DNA of 64,000 nt from G965215145 sp965215145 (GTDB lineage Bacteria > Bacteroidota > Rhodothermia > Rhodothermales > JANQRZ01). Where the stretch lies: positions 1,178,001 to 1,242,000 of the forward strand of contig OZ244038.1 of the NCBI GenBank assembly GCA_965215145.1, written 5' to 3'. Every line of letters begins with the position of its first letter. Position 1 is the stretch's first letter. Positions 7,944 to 16,902 of the stretch are shown here, piece after piece. The translations under genes were made by a program, and so were the position numbers. The notes beneath the pieces were generated by a model that saw only the letters and a program-made list of their open reading frames with translations, did not search any database and was not told the DNA's origin.

Positions 7944-8368
7944 CAGGCGGAACCGTTCGTGCTGCGGACGGCGACCTCCTGCATCCGCCGGAGCATCGCC
8001 GCGAGGCCGCCCTGGCGGGCCGGCGTGAGGCTCTCGGCGAGCCCAGCCTCCTGGATGAACGCGGGGTCCACGGCGAGGACCGTCTCGGGCGCCTCGCCGT
8101 CGAGGCCGTTGACGAGCAGTGCCACCATCCCCTGCGCGATCTGCCCCTCGGCGGCGGCGCGGTAGCGCATCCGGCCGGCGTCGAGACGGCCGTCGAGCCA
8201 GACGCGGGAGACGCAGCCGGGGACGAGGTTCGGCTCCTGCTTCAGCGCCTCGGGGAAGGCGTCCAGCTCCTCGGCGTAGTCGAGCAGCAGCAGCGTCCGC
8301 GTCATCTTGTCGAGCGGGGCCAGCTCGTCGACGCGCTCGCGGAGCTTCGGGGGGAGGGTGGCGGTCAT
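7943..8368 (-). CDS. sufE: SufE family cysteine-desulfuration protein
   Basis: A 141-residue SufE-like protein that accepts persulfide sulfur from a cysteine desulfurase and passes it to the Fe-S scaffold. The conserved loop 'LVPGCVSRVWLDGRL' carries the acceptor Cys (about residue 51). 'AEGQIAQGMVALLV' and 'AGLAESLTPARQGGLAAML' are typical of the family. The ATG at 8368 was chosen because the upstream part has no family similarity. It is the first gene of a sufE-cysS pair with a 1-nt overlap. Confidence 0.9.
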   Translation of the reverse strand: MTATLPPKLRERVDELAPLDKMTRTLLLLDYAEELDAFPEALKQEPNLVPGCVSRVWLDGRLDAGRMRYRAAAEGQIAQGMVALLVNGLDGEAPETVLAVDPAFIQEAGLAESLTPARQGGLAAMLRRMQEVAVRSTNGSA

Positions 8369-8528
8369 GGGGGCGGTACGCGGCGCGGCGGGAGCGGTGC
8401 CGCGAGGAGGGGATGAAGATAGCGGGCCGAGGCCGCGCCGTAGGGGCACGGCGGCGCCATGCCCGTGCTGGACGCCGAAACCTCGGCGTGGGCGGTTGGC
8501 TTCAAGCAGGCCCCCTATCCTGTCTCCC

Positions 8529-9572
8529 GTGTCCGATCCCCTCCAGCCCGACCCCGAGCGCAGCGCGCGCCGCGCGGGGCTGGTCTACGTCTCGGACGCC
8601 GAGCCCGGCATCACGCGCCGCCGCCGCGGGAAGGGGTTCTCGTTCCACCATCCCGACGGCGCGCTCGTTGAGGGGGCGGAGCGCGAGCGGGTCGAGGCGC
8701 TGGTGATCCCCCCGGCGTGGGAGGAGGTCTGGATCTGCCAGAAAAAGAACGGGCACCTCCAGGCCACCGGCCGCGACGAGAAGGGGCGGAAGCAATACCG
8801 CTACCACCCCGAGTGGGAGCGCGCCCGCAGCGAGGCCAAGTTCGACCGGCTCGTCCCCTTCGGCGAGGCGCTCCCCAAGGTCCGCGCCCGTGTCGCCTCG
8901 GACCTTCGGGGAAGGAAGCTCAGCCGCGACAAGGTCGTCGCCCTCGCCGTCCGCCTCCTGGACGAGACGCTGATCCGCATCGGCAACCCGGAGTACGCCG
9001 CCGACAACGGCTCCTACGGGCTCACCACGCTCCGCGACAAGCACGTCGCCTTCGAGGGCGACCGGGTCCGGTTCTCGTTCGTCGGGAAGAGCGGGAAGGA
9101 GCAGGAGGTCACGCTGCGCGACCGGCGGCTCGCGCGGCTCGTCAAGGCGTGCCGAGACATCCCCGGCTACACCCTCTTCCAGTTCTACGACGACGCGGCC
9201 GGCGGACGGGGCGCCATCGGCTCCGGCGACGTGAACGCTTACCTCCGCAAGACGGCCGGCGGGGCCTTCAGCGCGAAGGACTTCCGGACGTGGGGCGGCA
9301 CCGTCCTCGCCGCGAAGGCCCTCCGCGCCCGCGGCCCGGCCGAGGACGAGAAGGCCGCCGACGGGGCCGTGGTGGAGGTCGTGAAGGAGGTCTCCGGCGC
9401 GCTCGGCAACACCGTCGCCGTGTGCCGGAAGCACTACGTCCACCCCCACGTCTTCGAGAGCTACCGGGCGGGCGGGCTGCTGGACCACCTCAAACGGCGC
9501 AACGCGGGGAACACGCCTGCTGGCCTGGAGCCTGAGGAGGCCGCCGTCATCAGCCTGCTCAAGGAGCGGTAG
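8529..9572 (+). CDS. DNA topoisomerase IB
   Basis: A 347-residue bacterial type IB topoisomerase of the poxvirus-like class that relaxes supercoils through a 3'-phosphotyrosine. Visible are the N-terminal domain ('PPAWEEVWIC' then 'HLQATGRDEKGRKQYRYHPEW'), the catalytic Arg/Lys region ('LIRIGNPEYAADNGSYGLTTL'), 'SAKDFRTWGGTVLAA', and the active-site Tyr in 'VCRKHYVHPHV' near residue 310. No ATG precedes the conserved region. The GTG at 8529 is the most plausible start; longer readings lack homology. Its 3' end overlaps the convergent DUF4926 gene by 14 nt. Confidence 0.93.
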   Translation: MSDPLQPDPERSARRAGLVYVSDAEPGITRRRRGKGFSFHHPDGALVEGAERERVEALVIPPAWEEVWICQKKNGHLQATGRDEKGRKQYRYHPEWERARSEAKFDRLVPFGEALPKVRARVASDLRGRKLSRDKVVALAVRLLDETLIRIGNPEYAADNGSYGLTTLRDKHVAFEGDRVRFSFVGKSGKEQEVTLRDRRLARLVKACRDIPGYTLFQFYDDAAGGRGAIGSGDVNAYLRKTAGGAFSAKDFRTWGGTVLAAKALRARGPAEDEKAADGAVVEVVKEVSGALGNTVAVCRKHYVHPHVFESYRAGGLLDHLKRRNAGNTPAGLEPEEAAVISLLKER

Positions 9573-9789
9573 CCTCGGGTGCGTATCGAAGGGGGAGCAG
9601 CTTTGCCGCCTCGACGGCCACGAAGGCGTAGGCACGGCCGTCGGTTCCAGCAAACTCGACCTCGAGGACGCCCTCTGCCCACTCCTCCACGACGGTACCC
9701 ACCTGCCCTCGCTGGAGTCCATGCTCCGGCAAGTCCGCCATCAGGGCGACCACATCGAGGAGGCGAATGGGGACAGAGGAAGGCTGCAT
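9559..9789 (-). CDS. DUF4926 domain protein
   Basis: A 76-residue protein with the DUF4926 pattern 'LLDVVALMADLPEHGLQRGQVGTVVEEWAEGVLEVEF'-like (an SH3-like small barrel). Function is not established. It lies 3 nt downstream of the DUF6883 gene on the same strand. The pair looks like a two-gene cassette behind yidD, an arrangement that often marks toxin-antitoxin or toxin-immunity pairs, but no biochemical role is known to me. Confidence 0.75.
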   Translation of the reverse strand: MQPSSVPIRLLDVVALMADLPEHGLQRGQVGTVVEEWAEGVLEVEFAGTDGRAYAFVAVEAAKLLPLRYAPEATAP

Positions 9790-9792
9790 GGC

Positions 9793-10131
9793 TCAGATAA
9801 CGTAGCAGGACACGAGACGGGGAAACGCCTCGCCTCGCCGGACGATCCAAGCACTCCGCACTATCGCGGCCCCGCCGGGACCATGCATCTCGAAGTCGAG
9901 GCGGTAGCGAGCGCCGTAGGTGTCTCTACCCGCGAGTTCTGCGGGGAGGGTGTGGGCGGCCTGCAGCAACCGTTCGCGCAGCGCCTCGGCGTCAGCGTCC
10001 GTCAGCCCGAGCGCGGACCGGAATACGCGTGCTTTATGACGGCCGGTCGGATGGGCCGAGTCGAGGCAGTAATCGCGGAGCTTGCGGAGGTCTACGACGG
10101 CTGCCTCAGCGTTGGGGAGGAGGCCGGTCAC
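9793..10131 (-). CDS. DUF6883 domain protein
   Basis: A 112-residue protein matching the DUF6883 pattern: 'LLPNAEAAVVDLRKLRDYCL', then 'HPTGRHKARVFRSALGL', ending 'IVRSAWIVRRGEAFPRLVSCYV'. The GTG start at 10131 overlaps the yidD stop (GTGA), matching the coupling style used across this genome. The conserved Asn/Lys/Arg and 'GRHKARVF' suggest nucleic-acid binding or catalysis, but that is inference. The DUF4926 gene follows after 3 nt. Confidence 0.75.
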   Translation of the reverse strand: MTGLLPNAEAAVVDLRKLRDYCLDSAHPTGRHKARVFRSALGLTDADAEALRERLLQAAHTLPAELAGRDTYGARYRLDFEMHGPGGAAIVRSAWIVRRGEAFPRLVSCYVI

Positions 10132-10442
10132 GGCTGTTCGGTCGGGCAGGGCTCGCAACACCCGGACTCTTCTGGGAGCCGTTCCCCGAACCACCGCGGG
10201 GGGTCGTAACCGTGCCCGCCCCACGGGTTGCACCGCAGGATGCGCCACGCGGCCAGCGCCGTCCCCCGCAGCGCCCCGTACTCCCGCAGCGCGACGACCG
10301 CGTACTGCGAGCACGACGGCGTGAACCGGCACGTCCGCGGGAGGTGCGGGCTGACGGCGAGCTGGTAGAACCGGACGAGCCCGACGAGCGCGAGCGCCGG
10401 GAGCCGGCCGAGCCAGCGGAGGATGTCAGCGAGAACGTTCAT
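10128..10442 (-). CDS. yidD: Membrane protein insertion efficiency factor YidD
   Basis: A 104-residue YidD protein that assists YidC-dependent membrane insertion. It shows the amphipathic N-terminal helix ('LVGLVRFYQLAVSPHLPRTC'), the family core 'RFTPSCSQYAVVALREYGALRG', and 'RILRCNPWGGHGYDP'. It is not next to rnpA/yidC here. Instead it heads a small operon with DUF6883 and DUF4926 genes. ATG at 10442. Confidence 0.95.
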   Translation of the reverse strand: MNVLADILRWLGRLPALALVGLVRFYQLAVSPHLPRTCRFTPSCSQYAVVALREYGALRGTALAAWRILRCNPWGGHGYDPPRWFGERLPEESGCCEPCPTEQP

Positions 10443-10450
10443 GGATGGCC

Positions 10451-10474
10451 GTAGGGGCGCGATTCATCGCGCCC
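10451..10474. repeat. GTAGGGGC palindrome between MMPL gene and yidD
   Basis: GTAGGGGCGCGA / TCATCGCGCCC forms a near-perfect inverted repeat; an extra AACCCCTAC end lies at 10481-10489, as if the right arm were split by a small insertion. It belongs to the dispersed palindrome family and sits between two co-directional genes. Confidence 0.55.
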
Positions 10475-10485
10475 TGATCGAACCC

Positions 10486-12822
10486 CTACAACGGCTGAGC
10501 CGCTGCCGCGCGTTCCGCCGGCGCCGCGGCCCGCCGCCCCTCCGGGTAGACGAGGTACAGCAGCGCCGGCAGCAGCAGGAGGTCCGCCAGCAGCGCCAGC
10601 ACGATGGTGGCCGAGACGAGGATGCCCATGTACGTCGTGCTCTGGAACGGGCTCAGGGTCAGCACGAGGAAGCCGCCCAGGAGGATCAGCGACGTCAGGA
10701 TGATCGCCTTGCCGGTGCCGAAGATCGTCTCGCGGACGGCCTCCCGCAGCGCGAGCCCCGCGGCCATCTCCTGCCGGAGCCGCGCCAGCACGTGGATCGT
10801 GTCGTCCACGGCGATCCCGAAGGCGATGGAGAAGATGACCGCCGTGGCCGGCTTGATGTCGATCCCCGCCGCGCCCATGATGCCCGCCACCACGATCAGC
10901 GGGACGACGTTCGGGACGAGCGAGACGAGGACGAGGCGGGCGTCGCGGAACAGGAACCCCATCAGGATCGAGATGAACACGAACGCGAGGCCGATCGACA
11001 GGAGCAGGCTCTCGACGAGGTAGTCCGAGAGGTCGGCGGCGAGCACGATGGTGCCGGTCGTCGTGATCTCCACGCCTTCGGGGAGGTTCTGGTCGAGGTA
11101 GTCGGCGAAGCCCTCGCGGAACTCCTTGATGCGGGCGCTCCCGACGTCGGCCATGTTGGCCGAGACGCGGACCTCGCGGAAGTCGAAGTCGGCGAAGCGG
11201 CGGAGGAACGCCTCGTCGGTCAGCTCCAGGAGGAAGAGGTACTGCGCCGTGAGCGCCTCGCTGGTCGGGAGGCGGTAGGCGGCGGCGGAGTCGGCGCGCA
11301 TGGCGCGGTTGAGCTGCTTCAGGAGGTCCACCGGCGAGACCGTCCGCGTCACGAACGGCTGTTCTTCCAGGTAGTCCTGCACGCTCTCGACGGTGCGCAG
11401 CAGCGCGGGGTCCTTGAAGGCGTCGGGCTCGTCGGTCGAGAGCACGACCTCGAACCGGAACGGCGAGACGATCCGCTCCTCGAAGAACCGGATGTCCTGG
11501 TAGACCTCCGTGCGCGGGCCGAGGTCGTCGTTGATGAGGGAGTTCACCCGGAGCCCCGTCGCGCCCCATGCCGCGAGCGCTATTATGCCGGCGCACACGG
11601 CAACGACGGTCTTCGGGCGGCGGACCGTCACGCGGTCGGCCCAGCCGAGGAAGCGGGAGAAGTTGCCGACGCCGCCGAGGCGGGCGACGACGCCGGGCTT
11701 CGGCGGGCGCGTCCACAGCAGCACCGTCGTGACGAGGACGAGCGAGATGGCGAACGTCAGCATCACCCCGGCCGCGGTGAACACCCCGAACCGCTGCATC
11801 GGGACGACGCGGCTGGTGGCGAGGGTCGCGAACCCGATGGCCGTCGTCACGCTCGTGAGCAGGGTGGCCGCGCCGAGGCGGACGACCATCTGCCGGATCG
11901 CCGCGCGCTTCTCCAGCCCCCCCGCCACGCCGTCGAGATATTTCGAGAGCAGGTGGATCGAGTCGGCGACGGCCACGACGAGGACGATGGCGGCCGTCGA
12001 GCTCGTCAGCACGTCGATGGACGAGCCGGCCAGCATGATCGTCGCGATCGTCCACATCACCCCGAGCCAGACGACGACGAGCGGGAGGAGCACCCCGCGC
12101 GCGCTGCGGAACATCCACAAGAGGATCAGCAGGATCACGAACGACGCCATCCCCACCGAGCGGACGACCTCGACCTGCAACAGCTCGACGTAGGCGTTGC
12201 GGAGGTACGGGAAGCCGCTCCACCGGAAGTCGTACCGCTCCGCCCACGGCTGGAGCGCCGCCTGCGCCTGGTCGATGATGGCCCCCCGCGTCTCGAACTG
12301 GTTGAGCCCGGGGTCGATCTGGATCAGCAGCGTCGTCGCGTCGCCGGCGCGGCTGACGACGTAGCCGACGGCGAGGGAGTCGGCGCGGAGACGCTTTTCC
12401 AGGGCGCGCAGCGAGTCCGGCTCCGGGCTCAGCCGCTCGACGACCGGCGCCACCTCGATCCCGTCGGTGGTCCCTCGGATGTTCTCCAGGCTCGTCAGCG
12501 ACACCACCTCCTCGACGCCCTCGATCCCCTCCAGCGCCGCCGTCATGTCGGCGACGTCGCGGAGGGTTTCGTAGCGGTAGGCGCTTCCCGGCGGCCCCGT
12601 CTCGAAGCCGGTGACGATGAAGGCGTCGTCGGGCTCGTAGGCCGCGGTGAACGCCTCGTACTCCTGGATCGTCGGGTCCCCGGCCGGGAGGAAGCCCTCG
12701 AGGTTGTAGTCGAACCGGACGCCGCCGAGGGCGAGGTGGAGCGCGGCCCCGAGCGAGAGCGCGACGAGCGCGGCGAAGGCCGCACGGGGGTACCGTAGGA
12801 GGAGGTCGGCGACGCGCTGCAA
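10486..12822 (-). CDS. MMPL/RND family exporter, sterol-sensing-domain type
   Basis: A 778-residue inner-membrane RND-superfamily permease with two homologous halves. Each half has one N-terminal TM helix (e.g. 'AAFAALVALSLGAALHLAL'), a large periplasmic loop, and a five-helix SSD-like block. The signature helix-4 motifs are 'VVAVADSIHLLSKYL' (first half) and 'IAVDDTIHVLARL' (second half), carrying the proton-relay acids. The genes upstream beyond the polysaccharide island (DUF1302-like porin and LolA-like protein) are the usual partners of this permease class, so a role in lipid or hydrophobic-compound export across the envelope is likely. Substrate unknown. Confidence 0.88.
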   Translation of the reverse strand: MQRVADLLLRYPRAAFAALVALSLGAALHLALGGVRFDYNLEGFLPAGDPTIQEYEAFTAAYEPDDAFIVTGFETGPPGSAYRYETLRDVADMTAALEGIEGVEEVVSLTSLENIRGTTDGIEVAPVVERLSPEPDSLRALEKRLRADSLAVGYVVSRAGDATTLLIQIDPGLNQFETRGAIIDQAQAALQPWAERYDFRWSGFPYLRNAYVELLQVEVVRSVGMASFVILLILLWMFRSARGVLLPLVVVWLGVMWTIATIMLAGSSIDVLTSSTAAIVLVVAVADSIHLLSKYLDGVAGGLEKRAAIRQMVVRLGAATLLTSVTTAIGFATLATSRVVPMQRFGVFTAAGVMLTFAISLVLVTTVLLWTRPPKPGVVARLGGVGNFSRFLGWADRVTVRRPKTVVAVCAGIIALAAWGATGLRVNSLINDDLGPRTEVYQDIRFFEERIVSPFRFEVVLSTDEPDAFKDPALLRTVESVQDYLEEQPFVTRTVSPVDLLKQLNRAMRADSAAAYRLPTSEALTAQYLFLLELTDEAFLRRFADFDFREVRVSANMADVGSARIKEFREGFADYLDQNLPEGVEITTTGTIVLAADLSDYLVESLLLSIGLAFVFISILMGFLFRDARLVLVSLVPNVVPLIVVAGIMGAAGIDIKPATAVIFSIAFGIAVDDTIHVLARLRQEMAAGLALREAVRETIFGTGKAIILTSLILLGGFLVLTLSPFQSTTYMGILVSATIVLALLADLLLLPALLYLVYPEGRRAAAPAERAAAAQPL

Positions 12823-12907
12823 CGGCGGGGGCTCGGGTGCGCGCGGTGTACGCCGGCTGCGGGCGGGGGGTCTTGAAGCCGGCGGGAATAGCTGCGGCGA
12901 CAGGCAG

Positions 12908-12994
12908 CTAGAAGCTGTAGGTCACTCGGAGGTACGCGAAGTCGCTGCCGCCGAAGGTGGCGAACGAGAAGGCCGGCTCGCGGAGGAGGGTCAG
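12908..12994 (-). pseudogene. 3'-end remnant of a DUF1302-like porin gene
   Basis: The last 26 codons read 'LLREPAFSFATFGGSDFAYL' then RVTYSF and a stop. The porin gene at 18538 ends 'LLREPAFSFAAFGANDFIYL' then RLVYDF. Protein identity over this tail is about 75%, as is the nucleotide identity, so it is a diverged copy. The stop of the glycosyltransferase gene (12991) lies inside its 5' end. It marks where the polysaccharide island joins the MMPL gene. Confidence 0.8.
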
Positions 12995-14466
12995 CCCCTT
13001 CGGGCGGAGAGCAGCGACGGGATCGGCAGCGGCGTGCTGTTCATCTCCCAGGATGCCCGGTGTTGCATCCATCGCGCGAAGGCTGCGTGGATGAGCTTTG
13101 CCCGGCGCTGTGGTGGCAGGTATTCCTCGGCGATGACTCGCCGCGCCCGCCCCGCCTGCACGTCTCGGGCAGCCAGCGCCGCCGCCTCGGCCGCCCGGCG
13201 GGCTCGCCCCATTCGTGAGCACGCCGCCCGCGCGGCCGTCTCCTCCACCGCCTCCGCCACGCGCCGCGCCATGTCGGGGGCGGCCATGTGGCGCAGGACC
13301 CACCGCTGCCCGCGCTGGCCCATCGCGTGTCGCTCAGCGGGGTCTAATCGGGCCATGCGGGCTACCGCGCCGGCCAGGGCCTCCGGCGTGGCCGGCGCCA
13401 CGGCCCCGGCCCCGGCCGCGCGGAGGATCTCCCCCGTCTGCCCCCCCGACAGCGACACCACGGGCAGCCCGGCGGCGAGGTAGTCGAACAGCTTCCCCGT
13501 GATCGTCGTGTCGAGCAGCGGCCACGGCGCGCGGGCGTTGAGGCCGAGGTCGGCCCCCAGCAGCGCCGGGAGGAGGCGGTCCTTGGGCAGGCTCCCGAGG
13601 TAGCGCACGTTCGGCAGCCGCGCCGCGGCTCGGGCCACCTCCGGCCGGGCCTCCCCGTTACCCGCGAAGAGCCACATCACCTGGGGCGCTCGTGTGGCCG
13701 TCCGCGCTGCCGCTTCGAGCAGGGTGCCCAGCCTGTAGGGCCGGTTGAACGACCCCGCGTACAGCACGACGAGGCGGTCCTCGAGGCCCTCGGCCCGGCG
13801 CCACGCCGCGCCTGCTGCCTGCTCGGCGGCCCGGAACACCGGGTCGCCCCCGGTGGGGGCCGTCGTGAGGGGGACGCCCGGAGCCACCGCACACAGGTAC
13901 GGCTCGAACCCCGGCGACACGGCGACGAGGTGATCGGCGAACCGGCAGGCCCAGGCCTCGAGCCCGTACAGAGCCTGCGCGAGGGGGCGGGAGCGCACCA
14001 TCCCGCCGTCAACGAGAAAGGCCGGCCAGAGGTCGCGGACCTCCAGCACCAGCGGGGCCGCGAAGCGGACGGCGGCGAGGACGGAGGGGAGCACCTGCGG
14101 CAGCGGTGGCGTGGAGGCGTAGACGAGGTCCGCCCCCCCGAACGTCCTCAGGTACCGCGCACTCCGGGTGGCGAACGCGGCGTAGGAGCGCGCCCGCTCA
14201 CCTCCTCCCGGCGCGCGCTGAACGACGGTGGGGAGGCGGTGGAGTGTCAAGGCGCCCTCCCGGTCCACCCTCACGGCCGGCGTGGGGGTCCCCGCACGGT
14301 CCCCCAGGTACGTCCGCTGCGAGCACACCACGTCCACCCGCCACCCCGCCTCCAGGAACGCGGCGGCGAGGTGGACGGGGCGGCTGTTGCCCCCCTCGCG
14401 GGCGCTCACAAAGTTCTGGTGGAGCCAGAGGAGCCGGCGGGAGGGGCACTGCGGAGTAGGGGGCAT
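12991..14466 (-). CDS. Glycosyltransferase family 4 (WbuB-like)
   Basis: A 491-residue GT-B glycosyltransferase. The N-terminal acceptor domain begins 'LLWLHQNFVSAREGGNSRPV', typical of WbuB-type GT4 enzymes that add sugars to lipid-linked surface polysaccharides. The C-terminal donor domain has 'LVVLYAGSFNRPYRLGTLLE' and a family-typical tail with 'ITGKLFDYLAAGLPVVSL' (E replaced by D in the E-x7-E region). The last residues overlap a porin gene remnant. It is the last gene of a five-gene minus-strand island running from 18465 to 12991. Confidence 0.88.
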   Translation of the reverse strand: MPPTPQCPSRRLLWLHQNFVSAREGGNSRPVHLAAAFLEAGWRVDVVCSQRTYLGDRAGTPTPAVRVDREGALTLHRLPTVVQRAPGGGERARSYAAFATRSARYLRTFGGADLVYASTPPLPQVLPSVLAAVRFAAPLVLEVRDLWPAFLVDGGMVRSRPLAQALYGLEAWACRFADHLVAVSPGFEPYLCAVAPGVPLTTAPTGGDPVFRAAEQAAGAAWRRAEGLEDRLVVLYAGSFNRPYRLGTLLEAAARTATRAPQVMWLFAGNGEARPEVARAAARLPNVRYLGSLPKDRLLPALLGADLGLNARAPWPLLDTTITGKLFDYLAAGLPVVSLSGGQTGEILRAAGAGAVAPATPEALAGAVARMARLDPAERHAMGQRGQRWVLRHMAAPDMARRVAEAVEETAARAACSRMGRARRAAEAAALAARDVQAGRARRVIAEEYLPPQRRAKLIHAAFARWMQHRASWEMNSTPLPIPSLLSARRG

Positions 14467-14491
14467 CGTGCGTCGGAGGCGGCAGACGTGA

Positions 14492-15502
14492 TTATGAGCG
14501 CGACGGCCGAACCTCGTGGCGCAGCAGGAACCGCCAGGATATCGCCCCGGCCCCGAGGAGGCCTGCGGTTGCCAGCGCGCGGCCGAGGGCGCCGAGATCG
14601 GGGAGAGCTACGGCGAGGGCGGCCGCCAGGAGGGCCGCCGTCCACGCCGCGAGGTCCGTCTGAAGGCGGCTCAGCCCCGCCGCCTGCAACCGCAGGGCGA
14701 GGTGGTCCGGGCTCCCCCGCCACCATGCCAGCCCCTTCCGCGCGCGGGCGACTACGACGAACGCCAGCTCGAACAGAGGGACGGCGGCGACCAGCCCCGC
14801 CCAGGCCACGCCCGGCACGAGCGAGAGCCCGGCCATCCCGGCGATGGTCACGGCGGCGAGCAGGAACCCCAGCAGGTGCGATCCGGCGTCGCCGAGGAAG
14901 ATGGAGGCGGGAGGGCGGTTGAAGAAGAGGAATCCCAGCGTGGCCCCAGCGATCAGCAAGGCGAAGCCGCGCAGCGCCGGTACGGTGAAGGCTACAGGCA
15001 GCAGCCCCACTACGACGACCCCGCCGAGCAGGCCGTCGCACACGTCGAGGATGTTGCAGGCGTTGACGACGACCACGATCCACCCCGCCGCCAGCGCCGC
15101 GTCGAGCAGGGCGTTCCCGGTGAGGGGGACCGCCAGCCCCAGCGCGGCGACGAGCGCGGCGGCCAGCGTCTGGCCGAAGAGCTTAGTGAGGGGGCCGAGG
15201 GTGACGGCGTCATCCACGAGCCCGAGCCCCAGAAACGCGAGCATCCCGAAGATGACCGGCCCGGCTGGCAGGGGGGCTGGCAGGAGGGAGACCTCGGGCG
15301 CCGCGAATCCCCCCAGAACCCACCCCCCCACCAGCCCGCCCATCACGCCGAGCCCGCCGAGGTACGCGACGGGGTGCGTGTGCTGCGGCACGATGGGGTT
15401 CGGCGGGGCGACGAAGCCGACTCGGCGGGCCGCGCCCCGCGCAGCCCACGTCGCTGCTGAGCCGGAGGCGCCGGCCAGAAGGAAGACGAGGAGCGGGCTC
15501 AC
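14492..15502 (-). CDS. WecA/MraY-like undecaprenyl-phosphate sugar-1-phosphate transferase
   Basis: A 336-residue polytopic enzyme expected to start a lipid-linked glycan by moving a sugar-1-phosphate from a UDP-sugar to undecaprenyl phosphate. Motifs of the family are 'HPVAYLGGLGVMGGL', 'GLGLVDDAVTLGPLTKLFGQ' (DDxxx catalytic Asp pair), 'NACNILDVCDGLLGG' (NxxNxxDGxDGL-like) and 'FFNRPPASIFLGDAGSHLLG'. About ten TM helices are evident. The start is GTG at 15502, overlapping the previous gene's stop (GTGA); the frame is open much further upstream but only as an antisense-like shadow of neighbours. Confidence 0.9.
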   Translation of the reverse strand: MSPLLVFLLAGASGSAATWAARGAARRVGFVAPPNPIVPQHTHPVAYLGGLGVMGGLVGGWVLGGFAAPEVSLLPAPLPAGPVIFGMLAFLGLGLVDDAVTLGPLTKLFGQTLAAALVAALGLAVPLTGNALLDAALAAGWIVVVVNACNILDVCDGLLGGVVVVGLLPVAFTVPALRGFALLIAGATLGFLFFNRPPASIFLGDAGSHLLGFLLAAVTIAGMAGLSLVPGVAWAGLVAAVPLFELAFVVVARARKGLAWWRGSPDHLALRLQAAGLSRLQTDLAAWTAALLAAALAVALPDLGALGRALATAGLLGAGAISWRFLLRHEVRPSRS

Positions 15503-16902
15503 ACGCGCACCGGCCGTCGTGGGGCCGGGGGTCGGGCCGGCCGCGAGAGCGCCTCCGCCCACCCGAACCCGCCCCGCATCACCTGCGCCATCGAGGAGTA
15601 CTCCCAGCGCCCGTAGCGACCGAGCGTGCTGACCCCGCCGGCCGCGAGGTGCTCCCGGCACCGCTGGACGGCGCGACCCGTCCCGCGCGTGAACACGACG
15701 TACGCGGGGTCCGCCACCATCACGTGCGCCCCGACGACCACGCAGCCCTCGCCCAGCAGCCCCACGCGGCGGAGCCCCTCCTGCGTCGCTGCGGCGAGGT
15801 CCGCCTCGCGGGGCGGTAGGGTCTCGGCGGGGACGGGGATCTCGGCCAACACGCCCCAGCCCTCCGGCGGGGCGAGGAGCGGGTCGAACTCCGTCATGAA
15901 CGTGAGCCGCGTAAACGGCACCCGCTCGTCCGGGTAGTAGCGCCAGTGGCCCGTCCCCGTCGGGCGGGGCCCCCGGACGGCCACCCCGACCGAGTAGACC
16001 GTGTTGTGGACCAGCCGGCGCGAGGCCGCCCGCACGTCGCCGGGCGCGTCGGTGCAGAGCCGTACGGCCGTCGGCAGCGGCAGCGTGGACAGGCAAGCCT
16101 CGCGGAAGCGGTAGGCCACCCGTTCCCCCCAGCGACGGGCGTAGACCGTCCGTGCGTCCAGGTCGACGGCCTCGACGGTCGTCCGCAGGTGGAGGCGGGG
16201 GACGCGTGCGGCGAGCGCCCGTGTGAGCACCTCCATCCCACGGACGGGCGCCCCGGCGGGGGGGCGGGGGTAGAAGGCGTTCGAGTTGTACGCTGCCTGC
16301 TGGAGAGGGCTCGGTCGGAGGGCGCCCGCCCGCACCTCCTCCAGCGAGGGGCGGCAGAGGTTCCACGTCATCTCCGAGGGGGCGAGGCCGGCGAGGTCCC
16401 GCCCCCACTGCTTCCGGTTGTAGGGCAGGAAGAAGGCGTCGCACAGCGCCCGCCCGAAGGTCTGGAGCAGGTACGCATCGTAGCCCGTATCGGGGTCCGG
16501 CGCGCCGGCTGCGCACGCCGCCTCGAAGTCGGCCAGGCAGCGGGCGCGGGCCTCCGGGTCGAGGCCGCCGAGGTGGAGTTGAACGGGGTAGCGGGCCGTG
16601 CCGGCCGCGGACTCGACCCACGCCGTCGGGGGGCAGGGAGCGAGCACGTCGCCGAGGAGGGTCCGGATGCGGCGCTCCGTAGGGCCGTGCTGGAAGTGGA
16701 GCAGGTGGATCACCCGGTCGAACCAGTACCCGTCGAAGCACTCGGTGCGGACGAGGCCGCCGGGCCGCGCCTCCCGCTCCAGCACGACGGCCCGGCCGCC
16801 GAGGGCCGCACCGGCGGCGAGCCCCGTGAGGCCCCCGCCCAGGATGAGCACCTCCGCCTCGACGGTCTCGGCGACGACGTTATCGGGAGCGCGGGGCCTC
16901 AC
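15499..16902 (-). CDS. FAD-dependent oxidoreductase (UDP-galactopyranose mutase/amine-oxidase-like)
   Basis: A 467-residue flavoprotein with an N-terminal Rossmann motif 'AEVLILGGGLTGLAAGAALG', then 'VVLEREARPGGLVRTECFDG' and 'FLPYNRKQWGRDLAGLAPSE'. The latter resembles the substrate loop of UDP-galactopyranose mutase-like proteins of polysaccharide clusters. It could isomerise or oxidise a nucleotide sugar; the exact reaction cannot be read from sequence. The GTG at 16902 overlaps the methyltransferase stop, and the ORF's 3' end overlaps the WecA-like start, so the genes are coupled. Confidence 0.75.
   Translation of the reverse strand: MRPRAPDNVVAETVEAEVLILGGGLTGLAAGAALGGRAVVLEREARPGGLVRTECFDGYWFDRVIHLLHFQHGPTERRIRTLLGDVLAPCPPTAWVESAAGTARYPVQLHLGGLDPEARARCLADFEAACAAGAPDPDTGYDAYLLQTFGRALCDAFFLPYNRKQWGRDLAGLAPSEMTWNLCRPSLEEVRAGALRPSPLQQAAYNSNAFYPRPPAGAPVRGMEVLTRALAARVPRLHLRTTVEAVDLDARTVYARRWGERVAYRFREACLSTLPLPTAVRLCTDAPGDVRAASRRLVHNTVYSVGVAVRGPRPTGTGHWRYYPDERVPFTRLTFMTEFDPLLAPPEGWGVLAEIPVPAETLPPREADLAAATQEGLRRVGLLGEGCVVVGAHVMVADPAYVVFTRGTGRAVQRCREHLAAGGVSTLGRYGRWEYSSMAQVMRGGFGWAEALSRPARPPAPRRPVRV

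Noticed and set aside
10423..12798. 791-codon plus-strand frame
   Set aside because: Exact antisense of the MMPL transporter gene. The translation is an Arg/Asp/Glu-rich string typical of antisense frames in GC-rich DNA.
15503..16741. N-terminal extension of the WecA-like gene to 16741
   Set aside because: It overlaps the FAD oxidoreductase in another frame and is Pro/Arg-rich. The GTG at 15502, in a GTGA overlap, gives a normal-length enzyme.
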